From: Halichoerus grypus
Lineage: Eukaryota; Chordata; Mammalia; Carnivora; Phocidae
Direction: 5' to 3'
NCBI RefSeq assembly: GCF_964656455.1
Contig: NC_135720.1
Coordinates: 53,966,598 to 54,030,597 of the forward strand
Length of the DNA stretch: 64,000 bases
Shown here: one piece after another, positions 43,991-55,061 of the stretch
How positions within the stretch are numbered: the first letter of the stretch is position 1
How the letters are laid out: every line of letters begins with the position of its first letter
Position numbers and translations under genes: made by a program
The notes under the pieces: model-generated
Told to the model about the DNA's origin: nothing
What the model saw: the letters and a program-made list of their open reading frames with translations, nothing else
The model's database searches: none

Positions 43991-46436
43991 CTTCTGGTCA
44001 AGGACAATGGCCTAGAGTATCCTGTTCCTCACACGTACAGAGCTTACTCCACTCACACACCAGCCCCCTACTTCTATCCCAGAAGGCAAGACCCAAACAA
44101 GTCCTATATTCTCTGTCTAGAGACTGACTGAAGAATTCGGGTCTTGTGAAAAAAAGGACCAAAGGGCCTTTTTAGGTTTCTGATAACCATACTCAACATC
44201 AAGACATCCTGGTATGGTGTCAATTTCCCTTTCACGGGCCAGGCCAAAATCGGGTGCTGGAAGCTCCTCGCGGAGTCTTACCTCTGTTATTGTCTATTAT
44301 AAAAAGTGACAAATTTATGCCTTCTGTGAATCTTGGGTAATATCTGTAACAATGCAATTTAATACTTCAAAATAAGAAAGCTAAACCAAGTGAACAGAAG
44401 AGAACTACTCCAAGACAAAAAGATGCAATGAGAGAGGACAATGAAGATGAAAAGTTATACCAGACGGGGATGAATAGAGCCACATGCACTAGACGAATAG
44501 CTTCCAAACTGAACTCTGTGGGCTGTGTCTGCTGTTATTCTGTGGCTACAGCTAAAATCCTCAGGTGCCCATTACTGATTAGAAGGCCACTTGCTTTGCA
44601 TGGGTCTTTTTAAAAATGTAGCCCTGCTCAAGTCCATGCATGTAAGGCCATCTGAATGGACCTCCAGTCCCTACAGGCTGGGCTCAGTGAGATCCCGGGA
44701 AAGGCTTGGAGGCATTGCCCCATGCAGATTCTCTGCCAAAAGGGAGTTGTACGATAACAAATAAACCCTTGCCATGACCCGGCACGCTGTGATAACACAG
44801 GTCCACCGTGGCATGCTGGAGATAGCTCTAGTTTTGGCACTTACATGTTTTGGGTGCTTTTTGATCTTAAAACTAGAAATTAAAAAAAAAAAGAAAAATT
44901 AAAAAGAGAAACTGATGACAGATATAATAAGGTTAATTAGCCTTAAGATGAATTGAACTCAATTGGGCAATACTTTCATGAAATGGGTTGATTTGACAAG
45001 GTAAACACAAAACAACATATAGAATTTAATTGGATGCCCAGGCTGATGTAAGGCTGTAACTATCATCCATAACCATAGATTTCACAGGTGGGTTTCAAAA
45101 AGTGTTGAACTGATTCATCTCATAATAAATAAATGCTTTAAATTTATATACATAAAATAAGTTTCTAGTATTATACATTTCCTTTATAATATTAAGCTAT
45201 CACATATATGTTTTATTGATTTAGATTCTGAGCAAACTTTTCTTTGAGAAAACTTCTCTTTGAGAAGGGGGTTCTATTCCTTCATGAAAAAAACATTAAG
45301 GATTAGAAGCGCTTATAGGAGAGCGCCCTGCCAGATTCTTGGGTGTCTCAAGCTGTGAGGCTTAATTATACAAGCTGACTTAGTTTGCAAAGAGTCTACC
45401 CAGGCCTCATCATCCTCCCAGAGAGGAGCATTGGGCAGCTTTGGGGACGCCTTAGCTCTCTGAGTGGCCTGTTGAACTTCTGTTGACTCCGACTTGACCT
45501 ATCGTGGTGAGTCAGATATTCATGAGGGAGGAGATAATCACATCCCTCTTCCAGCAGAAGCTCAGCAACTCTCTCTGGCCTCCAACCCCTCCTGTTAGCT
45601 CCTTCTATCATCTCAGGGCTTTCTCTCCTATTTAGACCCACTTCATTAATTCTAGTTTCTCCACCTAGATATAGTTTTTTCTTTCCTCCATATATCCTTA
45701 GGTAGATATATATTTTCTGTACCCTCTTTCTCCTTTACTACAGTTCTGAATATGTGTGAATTTTTGAAATGAGCAGAGTTTGTATGAAAATCAAAACAAA
45801 ACATAACCCTCAGAGAATGCTTTGCCTAAAGAGTGCTAATTACTCACCAAAGTAAATTTAGAGCCTTTCTAAATTTCTTCTTTATTTTAGTGTGATCCTG
45901 CTCTCTGGACCAGAAGGAAGATAAAGCAGTCCTAAAATATCTGTTAACATTTGCTACACTATAAAATGGAACTCTAATGAATCCACTTTGAAGCATATGA
46001 ATAACATTTTAAAACTTAATTGTCACATATATAATTAGAGTGCATTTCATCCATTTGGAATTCGTCCAATTTCCTTGCTTCAAATATCTTTTGTCAAAGT
46101 GAGTTTACTTTATGCTGAGAAGCAAAACCAAGTGCGTAAGAGTCCCTACGCAAGAGATAATACTGATTAAAATAGTGATGAAGACAAGAGAAGGTAGCAT
46201 GGCTGAAGGGGAAGCCTTGGACACATAGCAGAATGTGATCACTGCCACAAGACCGGAAGGAAGGCAAGCCTAGGAGAGCATTTCCAATAGGATGAGTCCT
46301 GTGAGAAATGTTGGGGCCATTTCCTAACAGGCTTTGACAAGAATGAGGAATTAAGGTACTTAAAGTTTAGTTTGTATATAATATAAAGCCATTATAGGCT
46401 CTGGAGATAAAAGATTTCATCACAATGGTGCATTTT
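43991..46436. other. Unique DNA, no gene identified
   Basis: A can-SINE-free stretch. A short direct repeat occurs near 45238-45268 (ttctttgagaaaacttctctttgagaa). The minus 81-codon ORF at 45396-45641 and others lack motifs. Confidence 0.42.
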
Positions 46437-46590
46437 TCACTGAACAAACACTCAGTGAATGAAAGGGGTACAGTGAAGAAGACAGGCCTGGCCCCTGCCC
46501 TCATAGTGTGTAGCGTCTAGTGCAGCAAGAAGCTTAAGCTGACACCACCGTGAAGGAAGGACTGTCATTGGGAGAGCCTGGAGCTGGAGA
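46437..46590 (-). mobile_element. L2 3' end, antisense
   Basis: 'tcactgaacaaacactcagtgaatgaaaggggtacagtgaagaagacaggcctggcccctgccctcatagtgtgtagcgtctagtgcagc' is complementary L2 3' sequence. Confidence 0.55.
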
Positions 46591-46760
46591 GAGTCGAAGG
46601 CTGACCCGTGCAATGGAATGGGTAGGCAAGCCTGCGTTGGTTAGTCCTCAAGTGAGGAGTGACAGTAGGAGAAGGTCTTCAGCAATAAAGAAGTAGGGAA
46701 AAATCTAGATAATGTGGGAAATGTATATATATTTCCTCCTTTGTTTAAATGTCTTAAGAA

Positions 46761-46940
46761 AGGCTCCTGGGTGGCTCAGTCGGTTAAGCATCTGCCTTTG
46801 GCTCAGGTCATGGGCTCCCTGCTCAGTGGGGAGTCTGCTCAGTCTCCTCCCTCTCCCTCTGCCCCTCCCCCAGTTTATGCCCTCTCTCGCCCACTCTCTC
46901 TCTCAAGTAAATAAATAAAACCTTTAAAAAATTTTTTTAA
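46761..46940 (+). mobile_element. can-SINE with internal deletion
   Basis: Starts GGCTCCTGGGTGGCTCAGTC. About 36 bp in the tRNA-like half are missing: after 'gctcaggtcatg' it jumps to 'ggctccctgctcag', removing the B-box region. Flanked by a target copy aaatgtctta (46747-46756) and, after the tail, aaatgtcttg (from 46943). Confidence 0.92.
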
Positions 46941-46952
46941 ATAAATGTCTTG

Positions 46953-47162
46953 GGGCACCTGGGTGGCTCAGTCGGTTAGGTGTCTGCCTTTGGCTCGGGT
47001 CATGATCTTGGGGTCCTGGGATCAAGCCCCACATCTGGGCTCCCTGCTCAGTAGGGAGCCTGCTTCTCCCTCTCCCTCTGCTGCTCCCCCTGCTCGTGCT
47101 CTTTCTGTCTGTCGAATAAATAAAATCTTCAAAAAAAAAGAATTTATGCTTAAAAAAATAAA
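46953..47162 (+). mobile_element. can-SINE inserted at the same target site
   Basis: Full-length from GGGGCACCTGGGTGGCTCAG. The duplication AAATAAATGTCTTG lies at 46939-46952 and 47163-47176. The left copy is also the right-hand target copy of the preceding SINE. Confidence 0.94.
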
Positions 47163-47212
47163 AAATAAATGTCTTGAGAAATTAAAACATCTAAAAGTAC
47201 CAAGGAAATCAG

Positions 47213-47318
47213 GGGTGCCTGGCTGGCTCAGTCTGAAAAACAGGTGACTCTTGATCTGGGGTTGTGACTTTGAGCCCCATGTTGGGTGTACAGATTACTA
47301 AAAATAAACTTAAAAAAG
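47213..47318 (+). mobile_element. Short can-SINE variant with 20-bp target duplication
   Basis: About 106 bp: GGGTGCCTGGCTGGCTCAGT, 'gactcttgatctggggttgtgactttgagccccatgttgggtgtacagattact', 'aaaaataaactt'. Same short subfamily as 23278-23391. The 20-bp duplication (aaaagtaccaaggaaatcag 47193-47212, one mismatch at 47319-47338) is the longest in the window. Confidence 0.95.
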
Positions 47319-47439
47319 AAAAGTACCAAGAAAATCAGTTCTGAATATAACTTTTTAATGGCCAGCTCTCTCTCATCTTTACGTATATATAATTCAGAAG
47401 ATGTTATAGTAGATAATTTTACATGAGTGGTCTGCTCAA

Positions 47440-47599
47440 ATAGCATTGTAACAAAAATGAAATGATGGCTGTTTTTATGTCAAAATATTTTTGATTCACC
47501 AACTCCTAAAGAACATGTCAAATAGCAATGACACAAAGTAAGAAAAAAATGAGAGAAATCACAAAGAGAAAACAGGTCAGATCTAATTGTGACAAAGCC
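47440..47599. other. Unique A+T-rich DNA
   Basis: Nothing recognised between the short SINE and the candidate regulatory block that follows. Confidence 0.4.
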
Positions 47600-49340
47600 C
47601 CAGTGAAATACATTGCAGAGAAGGCAAATAATAATAATTAATTTGAGTGCAGTGTATTATCATCTGTTAGCACACCTTCCAAATTATATGCAAGTGGCAT
47701 AAGCAATTACTGAACATGGGAGTTAGGTAAACTTACTAGGATACATACACCCTGGCCCAGGGAAAGAGACGGCTGTGCTCTGTTGTCAAAGGACAGAAGG
47801 CACGGGGAGGATTCCTGTCTTCCAGGTGAATAGTTTCTCTTCACTACCACACAGTGGCTGAGTGGGGAGCAGATGGGCAGCTGATGGAGAGCATGGGGTG
47901 GCTGGGACCGGGACAGGACAGGAGAGAAGAGTCATTTCTCCATTATACAGGCCCCCCAGGCCCTGAGGATACTTGCTGATAACTGGTAATGGTCTTATTT
48001 TCTCCCCTCTTTCTCTTCCATGGGGGGATGGACTGGGCTAACTAGTGTGAGGATGGAGGAAGAGAGGTGTCTTCTAAGTACAAACAGCGTGGCATGGAGC
48101 TAAATGATGTTTTCAGAGAAGAGCAAGCTTCAGTTTCATCAGAATTTAGGCTCTCCCCACGAGGCAAACTGATTAAATTCTCCTAATTGCAAGCCCATTA
48201 GCAGGGGTCCTTTGAGGAAGCAAAGCCTCTTCTTTCTCCTGACATGCTTTCCCATTCCTACAAAAGTAAAGATTGTGCCAGGAGTCAGTAATCAACTGTG
48301 TAGAGAAGTCACACCATTGGTTTTGGCTGAGTCTGAACACACCCATAAGGAGAGGCTTAAGTGTTTACACACAGCACGTTCGCCTCAATCTAAACAAGGA
48401 TCTGATCTCCCGGGAACACAGTACTTTCCATGCTCCAAGGACTCAGACACCTTCATTAGAGGGAAGGGAACCTGTGAGGAAGTAATAAGCAGTCTGGATG
48501 AGGACTGTTGTTTCGAACTTAACAGGCTAGTGACTTATTTCAGGCTCAGAAGTCTTCAGAAGCCAGAGAAGTAACCTCTCTGGAATCCACAGAATTATAA
48601 ACACCAAGGGAATCTCAATCCAGAAGGATATGTATAGCTAAAGTTTTCTGGTTTCTGTTACCAAATTATATTGAATATGATTATAAAAGAACATGTAGCA
48701 TAATCATCGAGATTTAAATCCACCAACAGCATATATTTTAGTGGAGAGAATCTTAAGTATTTTCCTATTTTTCTTCTCCCTCATTCAATTCCCACCTACC
48801 AAGGGGGCAGGAAATCCTTAAATTTTGTATTTCCAGCCAAGACTGGAGTAAGTGTTTTAATAAAAATTCGAGCGCAGTGTGTGAAAAATGGAATTCAGTG
48901 GTCAAACTTTTAAGGCCAAAGTCTGAATTGAAAGTTGCTTTTTTTCCACTTTAAAATGTTTTCTGTATTGATTTTACTCAAAATCTAATACCCAAGGAGT
49001 GCCTGTGAACAAACAGAAAATCTAAACCTCATTGATTTTTACTGGAAGATTTGTACAAAATAAGTCCTCTTGAAATTAAACACCTGGTTTGACAGCTTTG
49101 CTAATTACAGTCCGCTCTACAGAGGAAGGCCAAGGCCTGTGGCCAAGCAGACAGATTAGCCACAGTTACTCAATAAGACAACTATTTAGTAGAGACAAAC
49201 CCTGGGAGAGAAACCTAAGAAGTCCTGTGCATATCCAAACAGGCTGCCACAGTGTAAAGAAATCCCCTTAAGTCACTTTCGGCTTCATTAGCACATGAAA
49301 ATGGGGCAATTGAACATTCTTCAGCCTTCCATCAAGTGCC
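47600..49340. promoter_or_regulatory. Candidate cluster of conserved non-coding elements
   Basis: A repeat-free stretch with recurrent TAAT/ATTA words in three groups: 47628-47720 (aataattaatttgag, agcaattactg), 48165-48205 (ctgattaaattctcctaattgc, cccattagc) and 49088-49320 (tttgacagctttgctaattacag, cagattagccac, cttcattagcac, ggcaattgaac). TGACAG next to TAATTA resembles TALE/Hox-type sites. The role is inferred, not shown. The 120-codon ORF at 48212-48574 has no family signature. Confidence 0.3.
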
Positions 49341-49911
49341 AAAATCAATCATTCATGGAAATTAAGTTTTGATAAGAGGTGTTTAAACACTGTCAAAGAC
49401 TTCTTGAATGTGTCATTCTTTCAGCCTAGAGAAAATTCCAGCCAGCACTTAACTGTACAAAGGGATTGGAGAATTAAAAGCCTCAGTCCTGTTGTAAACT
49501 TATGACATTATTAGTAGAACCATAAGTCAGAAGAGGACATCTAGCAAGGAGTTTGTTGTTTCCATAAAAACATTTATTTTGGGGAGATTGTTCTCCTTTT
49601 CATAAACACATCATTTCTAATAATTATTTTCATAAGTCCATAAGGATATGTTTTTAATAAACATCTATTCTAAGAGGTTAATGCAGACCATATATTTTTA
49701 ATCACAATGCCAAAATAGATAAAATATTTTAAAGTGCTTTAACAGATTCATAAAAGCATAATGTGTTATACGATTGCCACCGTCAGCAGCGTCCCTCAAG
49801 GAAAAATTCATCCCGATTCTCTGTTTCCAAAAGCTTAAAAACAACAAAGCAACAACCTGAAGGGAAAAGAATGAGGTTTAAAATAATTTATTACACTCCA
49901 CAAGCAATACC
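49341..49911. other. Unique A+T-rich DNA, no gene seen
   Basis: No repeat body or exon is recognised. Confidence 0.45.
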
Positions 49912-49945
49912 TCCCCCCCCCCGCCCCCGCCGCTTTTTTTTTTCC
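49912..49945. repeat. C-run and T-run low-complexity tract
   Basis: Ten or more C, then CGCCCCCGCCGC, then a T-run. It is an isolated G+C-rich spot in A+T-rich DNA. Confidence 0.9.
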
Positions 49946-50495
49946 AGGTAAGTTATCTTCTGAACCGTAGGAAAACCAGAAAGTAAAACACTACAAAATC
50001 ACTTGGCTCTTCTGTCAAACTATATTCTTTCAACCTGTAAACATTTGTAAAGGGTGAAGAAGTTACTCAGGTAAGTTACACTTACCTTTGTGCCACACAT
50101 GTCAATCTTTTAAACAATATTAGTTACTAGTTACATTCACTCTTGCTGAAGGAAAGGATTCTGAACCAAGGGGCTCTGATGAAAGATGAACAATGTTTCA
50201 ATATTTATGTTAGCATATATGTTACTGTCTTTTTTCCACCTCAGATAGCTCAAAGTTACCAAATCCATACACAGATACTCACATTCCATCTCAGACCTGG
50301 GAAGGTCATGCCTGCAGCTTTCTATCCAGTTGCCTATCAAAAACTTGGTCACAAAGAGAGTGGAGAGGTCAGGCTGCAGAGAGCTTTCTATCCCCTTTCC
50401 CTTTTCAGGTAGTCCAGCCCCCTGGGAACCTTTGATCTGACTATCAGCAAACACACACTCCCATATTTTGTGCTTTCAGGGATAGATTTCAGAAA
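49946..50495. other. Unique DNA, no gene identified
   Basis: A minus ORF of 105 codons (50137-50454) and a plus ORF of 89 codons (50143-50412) cover the same bases; neither has a motif I recognise. No repeat is recognised. Confidence 0.4.
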
Positions 50496-50496
50496 A

Positions 50497-50625
50497 GGGG
50501 AGGGGGGGGTAGTGTTACCCACAAAAACAAAATGACTCTTTCCAAAACAGTTCATACAGCCAACACAAGGAAAGCCCCCCCCTTCCTCCATCCATCACCC
50601 TCCCCCCACCCCCCCCACCCCCCCC
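50497..50625. repeat. G-run and C-run tracts, quadruplex-prone
   Basis: GGGGAGGGGGGGGT at 50497-50510 on plus, and at 50574-50625 repeated C-runs (CCCCCCCC, CCCTCCCCCCACC, CCCCCCACCCCCCCC) that give at least four G-runs on minus. The two tracts, about 65 bp apart, are complementary in type. Confidence 0.85.
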
Positions 50626-51018
50626 ACTCATTCTCCCTTTAGAGAAAGAGCAAACTGCAAAGCAATGGTGCTGGAATACAGGCACACAAAGCTGTTCTGC
50701 TGTGTCCAAGATTAGCAGGATTCAGATCTGAGGTAAAAGTCTGTGCTCCTTGCAGATTCTTTTTAATCCAAAAAAGACAAAAACCCACATAAAACCTATG
50801 ACTTCAGTCACTGGACAGGAATGAAAAGCACATGGGCTACTAGGAGGCCTTCTTCTCAAATGGTCAAAAAAAAGGCTAACTGATTTGCCTAGAGAATGGT
50901 CCGGAAATCTAATTACTGTAACTATAATAACATAAGAAAAATAGTAACAAAGACCAGGGCCAGAAGTATGTTACCATTTCAAAATAAAAGAAATGCAGAA
51001 GGTAATGATCATTTTTTT
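50626..51018. other. Unique DNA
   Basis: No gene or repeat recognised. Confidence 0.45.
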
Positions 51019-51104
51019 AAATGTCTAAGGTACACCTAAAACTAATATGATATATGTCAGTTCTATCCCCCCCCCCCACACACACACACCAAAAATGTCT
51101 AAGG
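51019..51104 (+). mobile_element. 62-bp L1 3'-tail insertion with 12-bp target duplication
   Basis: AAATGTCTAAGG occurs at 51019-51030 and 51093-51104. Between them lie 'tacacctaaaactaatatgatatatgtcagttctat', the extreme L1 3' UTR (compare 'gtacacttaaaactaatacaatatgtcgattgtatc' at 53918-53953), then a C-run, (CA)n and a short A-run. Confidence 0.8.
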
Positions 51105-51497
51105 ATAATAAGGAAGCAAAGTAGAGATACAATGTCTAGAAAAGCAGGACCAAGACAGGGTATGTGAAGTTAATGAAACTAGCAGATCACAGCCAGGCAC
51201 ACTTAGCACCCAATAAACCTGCAGTCTCTGGGTGTTTGTTTTATATTAAAAGATGCAGTGACTATACAGAAGCCTCCTCCTTCCTTCTAATCAACTCCTT
51301 CCCTTCCTTTCCCATCCTAAAAGAGTTAACTAGGTTTTAAAAAACTTCCTGGTTATAGGAAGTATATACACAGTGGTCAGGGCCCGATGGTTTGCCAGGA
51401 AGACCCTGGTTTGTTTGTTGTTTGTCTTAATGCCTCCTTTCACTCTCAAAAATGTCCTGCTATGGCTAATAAATTTTATGGTCACTCTATTCGTAAC
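51105..51497. other. Unique DNA
   Basis: No gene or repeat recognised. Confidence 0.45.
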
Positions 51498-51528
51498 ATA
51501 TATATATATAATAATATATATATATATG
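51498..51528. repeat. (TA)n tract, near-palindromic
   Basis: ATATATATATATA, AATA, then ATATATATATATAT. It is self-complementary and able to form a cruciform. Confidence 0.93.
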
Positions 51529-51775
51529 ATGCGTGAATGAATAAATGAACAGCTATCTTCAATTCCAACCAAATGTTCTTACATGTACCTGCAGAGGAAT
51601 TCTGACTAGGCATATCTCAGTCATTACTAAACTTGAAATAAACCAACTAACATAAAAAAGAGAAAGAACAAAAAATAACCACAGTCTAAGACCACTGTAT
51701 TATAATAAAGGAAAAACTTCCATACACCATAATACATAGTCCTGCTGAAGACTCCAGAGGAGAATAGCTAACTCT

Positions 51776-51820
51776 TTTCTCTCTCTCCCTCTCCCTCCCT
51801 CTCTCTCTCTCTCTCTCTCA
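51776..51820. repeat. (CT)n polypyrimidine tract
   Basis: CTCTCTCCCTCTCCCTCCCT then pure CT units, ending CAG. It looks like a strong branch/acceptor tract, but it is not followed by a recognisable exon. Confidence 0.93.
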
Positions 51821-52168
51821 GCCACACATAGCTAAAGAACCTGGCCAAGTAAGATTCACAACAGAAAATGGATGAGAAACTGAGAAAAATCAGGACTTTG
51901 AACCAGAAACTACTCTTTATAGGTATACACACACAGAAGGATCTAGGGCCAAATTATGGCAAATCATAGAAGAGAATAAATTGAATGCTTTAAGTATCAT
52001 TTCTTCTTCCACTGGACAAAGGCAATGAGATAAGTGAGAAAAAAAAAAAACAAAACCTCAAAATATTTATGAAACAACTATGACGCAAATTCATTTTCAA
52101 TGAAGATAATCTAAAATATTCTGGAAGTTTGTACAATGGAGAATACATTTTAAAAATAAAAGCCCTAG
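51821..52168. other. Unique A+T-rich DNA
   Basis: Nothing recognised. Confidence 0.45.
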
Positions 52169-52185
52169 ACTTCTTCCTGCTTTTT

Positions 52186-52390
52186 ATTTATTTATTTATT
52201 TTTAAAGATTTTATTTATTTTTCAACAGAGAGAGACACAGCGAGAGAGGGAACACAAGCACGGGGAGTGGGAGAGGGACAAGCAGGCTTCCTGCTGAGCA
52301 GGGAGCCCAATGCGGGGCTCGATCCCAGGACCCTGGGATCACGACCTGAGCGGAAGGCAGACGCTTAACAACTGAGCCACCCAGGTGCCC
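52186..52390 (-). mobile_element. can-SINE, antisense, with 17-bp target duplication
   Basis: TTTATTTATTTATTTTTAAAG to CTGAGCCACCCAGGTGCCC on plus. ACTTCTTCCTGCTTTTT at 52169-52185 repeats from 52391 to 52407. Confidence 0.95.
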
Positions 52391-52407
52391 ACTTCTTCCT
52401 GCTTTTT

Positions 52408-53074
52408 AATGTTAAAATTCATTTCCAATATTAGATGTCTTAAGGATGAAATAAATCAAAGTAAACTTCCAATTAAATGAAAGTTTGTCAGTCCTATTTT
52501 TACTCAATCCCCAAAATAAACATGTTATGAAATCCCTTATTGTCACCAACAGACACCATTACCTAACCATTTCCCTGCAGCTCAACAAGGTAAATGTTTC
52601 TAAGCAATTCTCTCTGAAGTTAAACATTAAGTTAAAAAATTAAAACACCACTAAGAAACCTGTGATGACCTGAAGGCATTTTAAGAGCAGCAAAGGTTAG
52701 AAGGGCAGCTCTCAAATAACACCCATTGTTCTATCTCTACTTAATGACAAAAGGAGAAAAGAAAGCGATTACCTGGCCTTACCTCTACATTTCAATTCAA
52801 ATGCTACTTAAGAAAACAAAAACCCTCATTTTTTGCAACCAAACACTCTTCAGCTTAGTCAAACTGGTTCTTTTTTTTTTTTTAAACTCTGAGTACCAAA
52901 ATTCAGAACAGCCAAATTCAGCAGCAGATTTGAAGTTAGGATAGTATCAACTTCATAATGCATTTCAATGGAGATCCAAAAATTAAATAGAAAAAGTGTT
53001 AAATAAGTATTTCCAGCTTGAAATTCCACAGAAAGTTATTTGAAGATATTAGCATCCAAAAAAACTTTTTTAAT
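52408..53074. other. Unique A+T-rich DNA
   Basis: A T-run at 52870-52883 has no SINE body. No gene seen. Confidence 0.45.
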
Positions 53075-53572
53075 CATCTGTTTTTCTGCCTTGTAGAAAG
53101 TATATATACTGATACCAAAATCCATATGGAAGACCAAAAAGGCCAAAAATAACTAAAACAATTTTGAAGAATACAGTAGGGGAACTCACCCTGCCAAATG
53201 TCAAGACATAAAGCATTTTACTCCACTGTAATGGTACAAAGATAGCCTAATGAAAAGAAAAGAAACACACAGATGTAACTATGGATCTCATAAATGATGG
53301 AGGTGGCATTTTTAAAAAGTATAAGGAAAGGATGAGCAATTTAATAAATGGGGGCTTGGACAATTAGATGTCCATTTGGGAGAAAAAAGTTTTCTACATC
53401 ATGCCAAAATATATATATTTTAGGTAGATTAAAGACAAAGAAAAACTTTACAAAACTTAGAGGAAAATATGGGTAAATATATGTATGACTTCAGGCTAAG
53501 GAAGAATTTCTTAAACAAGAGACAAAAGCACAAACTTTAAAGGAAAAGATAAATATATTTCACTATATTAAA

Positions 53573-53975
53573 AAAAAAACACCCTCGCTTATATGGGTAT
53601 CTGAAAAAAAACCAAATTCATGGATACAGAGAACAGACTGGTTGGCGGGGGAGGGCGTTGGGCGAAATGTATGAGTGAGTCAAAGGAACAAACTTCCAAT
53701 TATAAGATAAATAAGTCCTGGGGAATGTAATGTAATGTACAACATGAAGACCCTAGTTAACAATACCGTATTATATATTTGTAAGTTGCTAAGAGTAAAT
53801 CTTAAAAGTTCTCATCACAAGAAAAAAAACTGTAACTATATGTGGTGATGGATGTTAACTAAGCTTATTGTGGTGATCAGTGCACAATATATAAATATAT
53901 CAAATCATCATGCTGTACACTTAAAACTAATACAATATGTCGATTGTATCTTAATTTAAAAAAACAAAACAAAAT
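53573..53975 (+). mobile_element. Nested L1 3' UTR
   Basis: 'attcatggatacagagaacagactggttgg', 'gtaactatatgtggtgatggatgttaactaagcttattgtggtgatcagtgcacaatatataaatatatcaaatcatcatgctgtacacttaaaactaatacaatatgtcgattgtatcttaattt' is a complete-looking younger L1 3' UTR lying between two halves of an older L1. A target duplication could not be fixed by eye. Confidence 0.65.
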
Positions 53976-54247
53976 AAAACATGCATTTTTAAAGACTCCA
54001 TAAACAATGACTAGTGAAGGCACAGATCAGGAAAATATTTTTACAGCAAACATAACCAATAAGGAATTAGAATTCAGAATAAAAAAAGAATGATAAATCA
54101 GTAAGAAAAACATGCCACCCCAAATAAAAAACAAGCAAAATATAAGAAGAAGCTATTCACAGCAAAGGAAAGCCAGACATTTAAGAGTTAAAAAGATGTT
54201 CAGTCTCACTAGCAGTTAGGGAAATCTAATTTAAAACAACCAGTCCC

Positions 54248-54448
54248 AGGCGCCTGGGTGACTCAGTTGTTAAGCATCTGCCTTCAGCTCAGCTCATGGT
54301 CCCAGGGGCCTGGAATCGAGTCCCACATTGGGCTCCCTGCTCGGCGGGAACCCTGATTCTTCCCTTTCCCCACTCCCCCTGCTTGTGTTCCCTCTCTCGC
54401 TGTGTCTCTGTCAAATAAATAATAAAAAAAAATCTTAAAAAAAAAATT
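54248..54448 (+). mobile_element. can-SINE with 14-bp target duplication
   Basis: AGGCGCCTGGGTGACTCAGT to CAAATAAATAATAAA and oligo-A. AAACAACCAGTCCC lies at 54234-54247 and 54449-54462, perfect. It is inserted in the old L1. Confidence 0.95.
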
Positions 54449-54863
54449 AAACAACCAGTCCCCATTTTATACCCATCTGAAGTGGGAAAATATCTGAAAG
54501 TCTGAACTTACAAGTGTTGGTGACAATACAGTTGGAACAGGAACTCTCACATACTGCTAGTAGCTTTGTAAATCAGGACAACCATTCAGGGAGAGCAATT
54601 TAGTGATATTTATTAAATCTGGAAATAGGCAGAGCCTATGACCCCACAATTCCATTTCTATATAGTACTCTAGAGAGACAACCTGTGCACAAGGAGATAT
54701 ATATGATAGTTTCACAGTGGTATCATTTGAAATAGCAAACATTATAGAATAGGCAAGTTCATGATGGTATGTCCATTAATGAATACTAGAGCATTGATAG
54801 TGGAGTGGACCAAAGCAACATATGATTAAATCTCAAAAAAAACCATAAAAAGTATATATCTTT

Positions 54864-55061
54864 ATTTATTTTTTTAAATTTTATTTATTTTTTGACAGAG
54901 AGAGACACAGCGAGAGAGGGAACACAAGCAGGGGGAGTAGGAGAGGGAGAAGCAGGCTTCCTGCGGAGCAGGGAGCCCAATGCGGGGCTCGATCCCAGGA
55001 CCCTGGGATCATGACCTGAGCTGAAGGCAGATGCCTAACGACTGCGCCACCCAGGTGACCC
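54864..55061 (-). mobile_element. can-SINE, antisense, with 17-bp target duplication
   Basis: TTTATTTTTTTAAATTTTATTT then GACAGAGAGAGACACAGCGAG to GCGCCACCCAGGTGACCC on plus. AAAAGTATATATCTTTA lies at 54847-54863 and 55062-55078. With the sense copy at 54248 it forms an inverted pair about 415 bp apart. Confidence 0.96.

Noticed and set aside
51776..51823. CT tract ending in CAG as a splice acceptor
   Set aside because: A simple repeat; the sequence after it is not exon-like.
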